64,000 bases of DNA from Antedon mediterranea (lineage: Eukaryota; Echinodermata; Crinoidea; Comatulida; Antedonidae): positions 4,903,001 to 4,967,000 of the forward strand of contig NC_092674.1 in the NCBI RefSeq assembly GCF_964355755.1, read 5' to 3'. Below the pieces are notes generated by a model. That model saw nothing but the letters and a program-made list of their open reading frames with translations, was not told the DNA's origin and searched no databases. This document shows positions 24,814 to 36,000 of this stretch, piece after piece. The position numbers were made by a program, and so were the translations under genes. Numbering within the stretch: position 1 is the stretch's first letter; each line of letters opens with the position of its first letter.

Positions 24814-27800
24814 ATGGGAATTCACAAGAAATCGGTTAATTTATGTTTATTTCTTGTACTAATCCTGTGTTTTATGTATACGATTAACGGAGCTCCATGG
24901 TCGAGTAAGTACTGTACTTAAAAGTTATTTGCAATTAGTTTTAAATTTTAAAGAAATTATGGTAGGCTAGACTTATCTTTTCCCTCTTTAGCCGGTTCGT
25001 AGATAGTGTGTTTACCTCAACTGATTGCCTGTCGAATAATCAATCCCTTTTGATTGGCCAATTCGCTTGCGTTGCGGCTTACGTCTGTGCGTTGCGTCCT
25101 AGTGGCAATTACGTTTTAACGATAGGTTACCGTTTTGAACATTTTTAATTTTAAATTTGAATCGTTTTAACAGTATTTTTCAGAGCCTGTGGGCGCTTTT
25201 AATAGTTTCAACCAGTATTTTAACATTTTAATAATATTCATTCATCATTCATTCATTCTTTTCTGTTATCCACCTTTTTTCATAATTTTCTAATATTTTT
25301 TTTGTTCTATAATTCTCAACATCTAAAATTGTAAACACTTAACTAATAAATGTACTGCAGAAGATACATTAATATTATCATTGTTTACCCTATATACAGA
25401 CTATATACATTATTTTAAAATGCGAACTCTTTAAATAAAACAAAAATTTTTAAATTTTTTTTTCTAACGCTTGTGTCTAGTTTTATGTATCATGGATATA
25501 TTTCTTTACTTATCTTCTCGTGCGTTACTTATGATGCGTTACGTTTTTTTTTTATATATTAATTGATATAATTTGTTTAATTACTTTATATAAATAAAAT
25601 GTAACTGCCATTGTATTTTGTTGTTTGTAGATAAATGTAGTCCGAAGACATCTTCTTTCTTTGGAGATCACTGTTACTATGTTTCGAGAAACAAACTAAT
25701 AACATGGGAAAAGGCAAAGGAAGATTGCGATAAGAGGACATCACATCTCGTGGTCATAGACAATCACGATGAAAGTAATAAATTTATACATTGGTCTGCA
25801 CATGAGAAATACGAGAATCATAGTGATATATGGACTGGATTGTACTACAATGCAACTACGGAATCATGGCAGTGGCCAGTTGGAGATGCAAACACCACTT
25901 TTCAAAGTAAGCCTTTTTATCGTTAATATCAACCAGGCGCTTTCCATTTTGATAAAATAAATCAGCTATGTTATATAGTCCTATTAGCGCTCCACCATTC
26001 CTGGATACAGATTAGCTACAAAGTAAATTGTTCAGTTTAAAAAAATAGATAAACAAGTTAGCACAAACAAAATCAGCGATTCATGGTGTATCGTAGTAGT
26101 TTGTTTTTCAAATATTATTTAGAGTTTAAGTGTAATTTGAACTGTATATTTAAAGTTATATATACATTATTTATAGTCGTTCCGTAAACGGGAAAATGAC
26201 AACTTTTTCGTCCTCAAAGAAGTTAAGACGGAATTTCACACTAAGCTACGCTCACTTTGTTAAAGCTCATGCATACATTTTTCATGAGCACCGTCCTGTG
26301 GCTTCCCGTCGTAAAGTCCCTAAAATTACTTGCGGCATAACGTTTTTGAGAACCGTGGCATGGTCTAATCATGTAGGAAAAATAATAAATTTCTCCTTCA
26401 TGGTCTAATTAAACACTATTTTCTCGCCAAATTTACTAGCATATGCGTTAATATTACGGAAGACAAACATGTTATCAAACTACACGTTAGGCCTAATTAT
26501 ACACGGTACTCAATCAAAATATCGGAAAATAATTTATCTAGTAGTAGGGTCGTTAAATGATAAAACGCAGTAGAATGGTAATCTGAAATCGTAGAAAAAG
26601 ACAGGTCGTAAATGAAAAATTATTCCTATATCCAATATGATGTCTATCACAGACTGGGAGGATGGTGAACCAAACTTATCTAATGGACACTGTGTCGTAT
26701 TTAACGGAGTCACGGGTTTGTGGAGTTCACGGAATTGTTCGGAAAGTAATTGGCACTTTTGCGAAGCAGGTATGATTTCTGTATCATTGTATTTAAATGA
26801 CAATGGCAGGATTTATTTATTTATTTCGTTTTCTTTCAGTAGTGTAGCAGCCCTCTCAGTAATAAAATAAAAACTACGACACATAATTTTAAAACAACTT
26901 AAACTAAACGTAAACTAAAACTTCAAAGCATGTTCTTATTGTTAATAATTATAACATTTTATACCATTTTTAATTATTTTTAACTACAACCGTCCTAAAT
27001 CATCCGCAAAAATTCACTTAAATTTGGTTTAAAACGATTATAATTGGATCGTCTCAATTTGCCATGCTCTGTTTTAGGGAATCGTTGCTTGCCTCTGTGT
27101 TATCAAAGTTTCCCAGTTTGCTTGTGTGTACGTATGCCCACTATCAGAAGGAATGGAGTGTGTAGAAAGTGAAAACAGAACATACAATTTCACACGTTGT
27201 GTGGACGTATATGTTTTTTATGCACATCTTTCAATTCAATCCAACTTTTTTTCTTTTTTTTTAAATTATTTTTTTTTTCAATTACACCTTATTTATAGAG
27301 AACCTAACAAACGTATGCTGACAATCAAGGGGCCCTCTTGATGAGTGACAGTGGCTTTGTGTATACTAGTACACTCGTCTCGAAAGATGTACTAAGTTCA
27401 CATAAGCCAGATGTGTCACACTGGACCTACGGTTTATAGTCCTTATTCGACAAGACTTGCTCTACCACCAGAACCATGGAGCGAGTGAAGCTCGAACCCT
27501 TGCCGATGTCAATATGGCAAGGTAATACGGTTCCACTGTCTTACCCGCTTGGCCACTCACCAATCAAAATCTAATATTAATTTCTTAAACAGATTATTTT
27601 ACTCCATGGAACTGGTATCCAGTTGGGGAGAAAATGTACCTAGTCCCCCCACAATATGAAAACTTTGAAGATGCAAGAAAGGCCTGTTATTCGTTTGGAG
27701 CTTCTCTAGCTGTTATACAGAATGAAGAAGAGAGTGCGAACATTATTGAAGCGGGATTATCGGTGAATAGAAATTTAGATATAGCGAATACCAACCTTGC

Positions 27801-30800
27801 TTATATAGGGTATCGTAGAAAATCTAAAAGTGCAGTTTCTTGGGCATGGATTGACTCATCGGAAACATCACAGTATTCAAGTAAGAACGTATTCTTATTA
27901 GTACACGTACGGTATCTATTATCATATCTATCGACAACCAAAAGCATGCAGTATCTAGTTTTCTGACAATAGCATTATACTAGCAAGATTTATATTAGTA
28001 AAAAGACAAACATTTTGGTATTTCATACGTATAATACTTGAGCTCAAAAACACAGTTTTTAGACAAAATATCGAAACGCCGATTGGTGGACTAACATAAA
28101 AACTACAGACTACAGTCTACGCAATAACGTAAGTGCAACTTCGCGCAAGTAATTTGACCAAACCAAAAGCGAAGGAATATTCGTCACTTGTCATTGGTCA
28201 ACTAGTTTGCGTTACGCAACGTCTATTACGTTTCGTCCTAGTAGCAACTAAGTATTTATTCATTCATTTATTCGGTCAAGATCAACATACAATACATGAT
28301 TACATAACAATTTTACCAATACAGAAAGTTAAAACTTGAGACTCACAATTTAAAAAAAAAGGATAAATTGTTAAGAACAATGTAAAACAATGCAAATGTC
28401 TAAAATGGCTTTAAAATGGTTTTAAAATGGCATAAAAAAACAGCTTAAAAGGAAACGATTATATAAATCCTTTTTTATTGATTTTTTTCATTTATAGATT
28501 TTTCAGCAGATCAGATACTTTCTGATGAAAACGAAGCGTGTTCTGCTCTTGATTTTAAAGATGGGTCTTGGAAAACTTCCACCTGTACCCATAAAAGACC
28601 CTATGTATGCGAAAAGGGTCTTGAATGGCATTATTTCAACAACAAACGTTACGCTTTTATTAAACATAAACTTCACCAAGAATTTCAAAGAAACGATTGC
28701 TCTAGAATAAACTCTGCCTTACTGGAAATAGAAAGTGTGGAAGAAAACAGTTTTATTTTGAGTGCCATTGAACCAGAATCAGCGTTTTTTGACAGTTTTT
28801 TTTTTAATTACCGATATTCGTACGATGATTCTAAGTGGTATGTTGATGGTACAATGCAAGAAATGACGTATGATGGTCAGTATTTTTAGCCTACAATGTA
28901 AAACAATGAACCAGTGATGCCATATAGAAACTAGTAACTAATTGTACCTGTTTAGTGACCTGTTTGACCTGCAAAGCCATAATAAATAATGTGTATAATT
29001 ATGTAATTCATTTTTTTTTAAATGTCATACGAACAGTGAGTAACTCGCCTATTATAGGATGGATAGGCCTAAACTATTTTATAATGTGCTTATAAATAAA
29101 CTGTCTCATTTGAGGCTTAGGGAGTGGAGTTGAAAGAGTCGTGAGTTACAACCCTGGCACTAGGTCACGATTGGACCCTGAACCGTGGGATTGGACGCCG
29201 CAAGCACGTTAACCACCACCAAGCTACCAGCTTCGCTACAAAATCAGTTATAATTTTAAAAAATAGCCGAATCTGTTCCTCTAAATGGTCTGATTAGCAG
29301 AAACAAGGCAATCATTGCTTTTTATTTTATTTTATTAATTATCTATATATTTCATTGTTCAGGTTTTACCAATGACAATAATCGTCACCCAAATATAGAC
29401 CTGAATAGAAACTGTTCTTCGATTGCAGTTGGAAAGTATACCAATCGGGGAATATGGTCTGCAAGGTATTGTAATGCCAGCCTGGACGTAACATGTAACG
29501 GACGTAAGTAGGCCTACACGATTTTAAAAACAAATATTCTTAGTATCGAATCCATGGATAATTTGTCTTTGAATTTATATTATAGACTTATTGCTGCTTT
29601 ATTAAAATGTTAAATATAAAAACGGAGAAAAGTACCAAAAAGCTAATTTTGGTTCTTATGTTTGTTTATACTTTTACTCACACAGCACAACGTCACGTGA
29701 ACACAATGTGGAACGGGAAAACGTATTCGATTCTGGAATCCGAAATGACATTCGAAGATGCACAGACAAGGTGTTCTGAGTTAGGTCTAGTTACGGTAAG
29801 GATTGACTCTCTACAAGAAGCGATTTTCATTGCAAGGAGTATCCGTCGATATCGTAAAAATTCTTACAAGGTTTGGATTGGCCATGTTTTACCCTCTTTA
29901 TATTCTGAATTTGTATGGACAACTGCTGAACGATCTATATCCTGGGAAGGTAAGTCTTAATATATAAACATAATAATATTAAAATTGTATATACGATTTG
30001 GAATGTTCTACTTTACGATGCTGTTCATCAAGCGAGAATGCGGCGACCGAATATTTTAATAATAATAATTTAATATTTTATTAGTTAACTGTTATGGAAT
30101 GATTTAACAAAACAACAACAAAATAGGTTGATGTCAGTTCTATTGTATGGCGCTATACTATATTACTTATAGGCCTATTAATTGATTTTATTTATTAAGT
30201 GCAATGTATTTAAATATTTTAGAAGATGATTAAAAAGTGGGATGAACCCACAGAAGACACTATAAAATAATTTAATATTTTAAAGCTTTCCGTAAAAAGC
30301 TGATGCTGGAAATGAAACAAGTATACCCTGCAAGGACGTAAGCGCACCGTAAGTAATTTAACCAATCATGATACGATGGATCATCACACCCACGCTTGTG
30401 ATTGGTCAATTCTCTTGTGTTGCGCTTAACGTCTTTGTCCTAGACCTATTTCTACTGGACCTAGTTAGGTTGTCTTGCCTTAATTTAGGTAATATTATTT
30501 ACACATGATATTCTATACCATTTACAATTTCTTTTAATAGATTTGCGAAGTAGGTCCGGTGTCCGTCGTGCAATACTTAGCGATTATTGTATCAATATGT
30601 CATTACGAGGAAGACATATAACTTTGTCATACTCATCTTGTATAAAAACAAGGATTGTAGTTTGTGAATCACAAGGTAACGCTATTTACAATAGAACCTC
30701 GATTAAAGATGTATTGTCCGCCGTAAACATTAAAAATGAAGATTACTGAAATCAGACCTTGTAATGGGTTATTTTGTAGTTTTAATCAAGTTAATCATTT

Positions 30801-31835
30801 CTGTAGAAAAAACGAAAATAAAATAATGTTTTTACTTATGAAATGACAAAATAAATGGTTAAATTAAATTAAAAACCGATTGACTGGCAGCCAATGTGAC
30901 TATTTTTTGCTTTAGTTTACAGTTTTTTCTGGTGTATAATGTTTTTTTCGATCCCATTTTTGGCAAAGTGGATAACTATTATGTGACAATAAAATGGCAT
31001 ATTCAACAACAAAAATATCAAGAATTTTTTTTCAGGGGGATAATACATCTTTAAGGGGACACCTTTTGGATCTAACCAAGTAATAATCGGGCTCTACTCA
31101 ATTACTGAGCAAATTAATAACTTGCTCTGTATGCTTGTTTTTGTTCCGTTTGTTTGTATATGTATATTTGTATGTTTAAAGCATCCATAATTAATTTAAA
31201 GTTATCGTCCAGAATTTTTCATTTTTCTTTTAAATACTTCTATTCAAATAGGTCATAAATTATTGATAATGTTGATCATATTGATTTTTGTAGAAAAAAT
31301 TGATTATTGTTACGTCATAAAAGCTTATTGAAATCTCGAGTTATCTGTATCTTTAATATGGCCCGAAATCTGTCAATCGCTGCAGTTTGCCAAGTATTTC
31401 GCGCTTAGATTTAAGCGCTTAATTATTCCTTTTACATTCATTTACTACTCAAGAAAAAGAAGAGAAACAATGGACAAATGATAAATATTCTTATACTATT
31501 TGTGTACAGAAACAGACATTTATTTTCAATAAAACTCTAGATTAGAATAGACTAGAATTTCCTAAATTGGAAAGTTAGACTTTCTTAACCATTTTTTCTT
31601 CTTAGAATCAACACATTCTACGTTTGAACGGGTCATGACACCCAAAGTGGGTACTGCAATTACTGGTGTTACACCACCGAACGGGTTTGTGCGTTGTGGT
31701 TCAACGTGTACCGACGCAATTGGATGCGTTGCGTATAATTATCTTTCTAGCAGTGGACAATGTGAGCTTCTTGGCTCTGTAGATATTAATACTGATGACG
31801 CACGAGAAGGTCTCAGGCAGTATAGTATACGATAA
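24814..31835 (+). CDS. Secreted protein with four C-type lectin domains and a PAN/apple-like C-terminus, nine exons
   Basis: Exons: 24814-24904, 25631-25906, 26653-26769, 27593-27880, 28498-28875, 29363-29503, 29686-29949, 30541-30675, 31606-31835. All junctions are GT-AG and all introns phase 1; together they give 1920 nt, 639 residues plus TAA. Residues 1-27 form a signal peptide (MGIHKKSVNLCLFLVLILCF). CTLD1 (33-161) is the long form with an N-terminal CSPKTSSFFGDHC hairpin, a WTGL core motif and EPN at 128-130, but WSS replaces the WND of calcium-dependent sugar binders. CTLD2 (162-297), CTLD3 (298-430) and CTLD4 (431-563) keep core Trp/Cys positions but no EPN/QPD or WND. Residues 564-639 contain C..C..GCVAYNY and GQCEL strings, as in PAN/apple domains. 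The product is probably an extracellular recognition or adhesion protein. Domain type is secure; the ligand is unknown. An additional or alternative exon near 27079 is not supported. Confidence 0.85.
25035..25115. mobile_element. MITE family 2, right half
   Basis: TTGATTGGCCAATTCGCTTG, CGTTGCGGCTTACGTC and GCGTTGCGTCCTAGTGGCAA match the right arm of the family. It lies in intron 1 of the lectin gene. Confidence 0.6.
27400..27566 (-). mobile_element. SINE family B, copy 1 (tRNA-derived, minus strand)
   Basis: On the minus strand the head reads GTGAGTGGCCAAGCGGGTAA (box A of a class II, Leu/Ser-like tRNA) and AAGGGTTCGAGCTTC (box B), spaced by a long variable region. The body contains ACCATGGTTCTGGTGGTAGA and AACCGTAGGTCCAGTGTG. 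It shares about 150 bp with 44935-45092. Its 5' end lies about 30 nt from the acceptor of lectin exon 4. Confidence 0.7.
28090..28250. mobile_element. MITE family 2 copy in a lectin intron
   Basis: ACGCAATAACGTAAGTGCAA, AATTTGACCAAACCAAAAGC and the complementary half CTTGTCATTGGTCAACTAG, then TTTCGTCCTAGTAGCAACTA, form a diverged full-length hairpin. Confidence 0.6.
28257..28447 (-). mobile_element. LINE-like 3' end, copy 2 (minus strand)
   Basis: It matches 19562-19748 nearly base for base (ATTCATTTATTCGGTCAAGA, AATGTCTAAAATGGCT). It lies in the intron between lectin exons 4 and 5, ending about 50 nt before the exon 5 acceptor. Confidence 0.6.
29010..29242 (-). mobile_element. SINE family A, copy 3 (minus strand)
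   Basis: On the minus strand: AAGCTGGTAGCTTGGTGGTG (box A), CACGGTTCAGGGTCCAATC (box B region), CTAGTGCCAGGGTTGTAACT, CAACTCCACTCCCTAAGCC and a GGCGAGTTACTCACTGTTCG 3' end, then an A-rich tail (T-run at about 29011-29018 on the plus strand). Confidence 0.8.
30325..30452. mobile_element. MITE family 2 copy in a lectin intron
   Basis: GCAAGGACGTAAGCGCACCG, AATTTAACCAATCATGA and the complementary CGCTTGTGATTGGTCAATTC with GTTGCGCTTAACGTCTTTG. The CCCACTAG ends are lost. It ends about 90 nt before lectin exon 8. Confidence 0.65.
30703..31055. mobile_element. MITE family 4, copy 3
   Basis: TTAAAGATGTATTGTCCGCC at the left and AGGGGGATAATACATCTTTA at the right. It starts about 28 nt after the exon 8 donor of the lectin gene and fills much of the last intron. 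Confidence 0.8.
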
Positions 31836-31897
31836 AGTCGCATATAATATTGATCTGATGATTCATCTATCAACTTTAATTCATCACATATACATCA

Positions 31898-32122
31898 AGT
31901 AGTGGAGCTGTAGCTTGGTGGTTAACGTGATTGTTTTCCAATCACTCCTGATCTAGTGCCAGGGTTGTAACTCACGACTCTTTTAACTCCACTCCATCTC
32001 AGCCTCAAATGCGACTTAGTTTTTCTAACCACGACAAATTACAAAATAGTTTATTTATCCATCCGGTAATTGACGAGTTACTCGCTGTTGGATACGTATG
32101 AAATAAAAAATAATAGTAAAAT
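31898..32122 (+). mobile_element. SINE family A, copy 2
   Basis: The head is GTGGAGCTGTAGCTTGGTGG (box A TAGCTTGGTGG), with a degenerate box B region, then GTGCCAGGGTTGTAACTCAC, AACTCCACTCC, AATAGTTTATTTATCCATCC, GAGTTACTCGCTGTTGGAT and a GTATGAAATAAAAAATAATA tail. It starts 62 nt downstream of the lectin stop codon and contains the first AATAAA after it (about 32102). Confidence 0.85.
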
Positions 32123-33083
32123 ATTATGTACAGCGCGCGTTTAAAAGAAAAGTTACATGGAGTCTCAGGCTATACACGGTCTGTAGGCTATGAATGTAGC
32201 GCCAGGAAGTAGAGGGTATTTTTGTTTAACTTTTTTTTAAAAGAAATCGTCAATATTTTCTACTTTTGCTTACAAAAGAATGTCGCATTACACTACAATA
32301 ATTCAGTTTTGACTGGCTGGTATTTTAAAATTGTTTAGTATATGATAATATACATAGCGCGCAAGTAGGGCGAATTTTCGTTGGACGGTTTTATCTTCTT
32401 AAGACAGTCTCTTTAATTTGGGTTACTTTAGCACATTAAATGAGCCCCTGTATAGAGTTTGTAAATATTGGATCGATACTTTGTATTTTAATTTTTGTAC
32501 TTATATAATGGTCAAACATACTGTTTAAGTGAAATAAATATTTTTGTTTATTTCCAAGACAGATTAAAATTTTAGTTCAGAAGATATTACTAACCGCAGC
32601 CGTGATGTCTTAATGATTAGTTATTGGTATGTTGCGTATGGAAAATCATCGTCTAAAATTAGTCTAGACACCTCTACACATCTACAGTGAACCTGACTTT
32701 TAGGGCACACAGTTGTTGTTGCTAATTCTACCTCACTCATATTTACGACTATAGAATGCTTTAATTATTTTTATTGGACACAATGCTTAGGTGTATATTG
32801 AGCATATGAATAAAATATAACTTTGTGATGAGATAAGAACTTAATGTGTAGGCCTACTTAATTTTTAAAAAAGCACTTTGCCGATGGTGGCGCTGCACAT
32901 CGAATTTGTATAATCGTTTCGAACCGCTGATCTACTTGTTGTAGACCCTGCTCGCGCAGATTTATTCAATTTCCACATGCACATGTGCTCTTGGTAGGTG
33001 GTGTGTGTTTCAAACGAGAAGTCAAGATATCTCTCTGGTCTAGCGTTTTTTAGAATCCAATTTCGCACTCGACACTGCATAAA
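32123..33083. other. Intergenic region and PAICS 5' flank
   Basis: No gene is seen between the lectin SINE and the PAICS start. The last 200 bases before 33084 are less AT-rich and presumably hold the PAICS promoter and 5' UTR. A 71-codon minus-strand ORF at 32865-33080 is not supported as a gene. Confidence 0.45.
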
Positions 33084-36000
33084 ATGGCATCCGGTAAGTC
33101 TGTTATTTTATTTTTACTACCCAGTACTAGTTAGGCATAAAGAAATATTATATTAACATAAACAATGATGCGAATGAGATCCATCGAATAAAAAGGCATC
33201 TCTAGGCTAGGCACCTGCAAGTTACGAGGCCACGCCCACTTTTTATGTCGGCGAAAAAGTGTGACTAAATTGCGGACCGGTCCGCGACCGCCAGCTGTAA
33301 TTAATTCATAAAAATACGACGGGATTGGTCATGGCCTAAGATTTTGACCTCAAAATGTCACGCGGAAGTTATTGTACAGCTGAGTTATTTTCAAAAATTT
33401 TTGTGACCACGTTTATCGAGTGTTGCAGATTGTTAAACATTACCGTTCACAAAATACGCCTAATATTCATCAAAGGTAAGTGTTATGAATATTTTGATAT
33501 TGGTAATAGTATTAAGCATTTCATAATCTTTCATTATACTATAAGTTTGAGAAATTTTGTGTATGTAAAGCTGCACTTTAGGCACCCCCCGTAATCGCCT
33601 ATTTGTCCTAGTTTTGCATTCGGTCTAGGCTAGTGCTAGAGAATAGGATTTTGGCTGTGCGAGGCTCGTCGCCGCCGTGGGCTATGAACTCGTCGCCGTG
33701 GGCTATGAACTCGTCGATAGTAAAAATTTAAATACAGTATATCTAAGTATTTTATTGCAAATATATTATAAATAATAGGAATAATATATAATAATTTAAT
33801 ATTGATATTTTATTGATCATTGCTTACTTTCACTCACTTTTTATTTATTATAATAAGGCCTATTTTTGTAGTGGGAATAGAAACAAATTCAGGAACCTTG
33901 ACAACTTTGGGTGGTCGTTTTGTAGTCAGAGGCCAATCACAGCGTGTGATAGTTACTATTACTAGGCTGGTGATGGTAGATTAGTTTAAACATTTGCATA
34001 TTTGCATTATTATTAATACTTTTATTATATTTAATTGTATTGTAGGTTATTCTTTGCCTCAAATCAAGATTACAAAATATATCTTCAGTTATTTAAGTTA
34101 TTTTTGGTAAGTAGTTTTTTTCTTTTAAATAATTCTATATAATCATGCATATTAAAATATTATTTAGTATTAAGTAATATTATTTGATAAACATAACAGC
34201 TGAGAAAACAACATGGCATAACTGGTGATATCTCAGAATACTTTAGAATCTTATCTAAATGTAACAAAAGTTTGATTGTCTTGCTGTGGATCAAAGAGTG
34301 AAACCTACACTCAATAAACAATCTGATTCCATCAAAGCAAAATTGTTTATTTAACTCAGTGGGAGGAACTAATTACTTAATTAGCCCTCAGTAGCATTTC
34401 CTGTCGCCAACTTTGGTGCTTACTCTTCCCTGCTTAGTGCAAATAATTATTATTGTTTTGTATTTACTCGATCTTGAAAATGGTTCTATAATGACCAAAA
34501 TGTCGATCTCCCTTTTTGTCATTAAATTTTATATTGAAATTACATAGTAAACGTCTTTTAATTCGTAATATTATTTATACAAATTTTACTATGATATTTA
34601 ACAGGTAGTTGAGTGTTGATACACAGGATGGATAATCCTCCCTTAACGACTCCACAGAAGTTCATTAAGGACAACTACTTTCAAGTACCAAGTGATGTAG
34701 GTTTGCTGCAAAATGGCCATGTCATATTCACCTACATTACCCTTCCAAAAAAGATGTTTTCCAGTGTACAGCATATATTAAAAAAAAGTCATAGCATTAT
34801 TATTTCTAACTGTTCTGTGAGGGATTTGGTAAAGAAGTTTAAGAGTTTTCATTCCATAAACACATCCGGCAGATTTGCTAATTTTGACATTTTCTGTGCT
34901 GGAACCTTTTCCAAATACAAGACTGTAGATGCTGCTTCAACCATGCAAGCTTCCTCATCCAACATCCCATCGCTAGAAGCTGCCACACAATCATCATCTG
35001 AAAATGTAGAGCCACTTAGGCCAGAAGAGGTAGAGCTAATTAGACCAGACGAGATAAAGCTAATTGGGCCAGAAGAGGTAGAGCCAATTAGACCAGACGA
35101 GATAAAGCCAATTGGGCCAGAAGAGGTAGAGCCAATTAGACCAAAGCTATTGAACCCTCCAAAACGATCATGGGGTGGTAGCGAGGCTTGCGTGCTTCCT
35201 TGTATTGTTAGCCAGACCAATGATGTTCAATAAAAAAGTAAAATATATACAAACACACTTAGTGAAGAAAGTATTTGCCAAACAACAAATTGAAAAAAAT
35301 AGGGAAACTATTTCATATTTTTCGATAATTATTGTTTTAAGTATTATTTGTTATTGTATATAAACAATCAATATAATATGACTATGAGTGCAATTGGCAC
35401 AGGCAACTTATTTATATTTACAATGCTAATGTTTTAAATATCTATTTTTTATCACCGAAAAAGTAATCAGAAATCACATTTTACAATAAAACTGTATTTT
35501 ATTCAGAAATAGCGGAGTACTAGATTGTTTTAATTGAATAAATGTACAATATTTATATTATGATTGAATAAAAGTGGGAAGACCCCACTAAAGAGAAAAA
35601 AAAGAGTTAGTAAAACTGTAATGTTGTTCAGTAAAAAAATGCTCTAACAATATGCTAGTTATCGGGGTTTCAGAAACATAATAAAACCACAACTCTTCCC
35701 CTTCACCACCTTCTCCCTCCCATGCCCACCTCCCCCGCCCTTCTATAAATGCTTGCGATTCGTCATATAACCTAAAAAAATTTAAAAAAAAAATACAAAA
35801 TTAATACTGTATAGTTATATTGTAAATAAATTGATTACCGATTACAAATGTCTCCCCCTCCAAAACCCCCCTCCGAACCCACCCACCATTTCTCCACCCT
35901 GCCTCATAGGGTCTGCGGAGATGTCCAAGATGTTGAGCATTATGAAAAATAAGTATTTATTTAATTTTGGAGGTTAGCACACATAAGCATGCAATTTGCC

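Noticed and set aside
27079-27200. Possible extra lectin exon after TCTGTTTTAG, with Cys-rich frames
   Set aside because: In the required phase the frame hits TGA after about 30 codons, and no donor restores phase 1 for the next exon. Skipping it gives a perfect in-frame gene, so it is at most a decayed exon.
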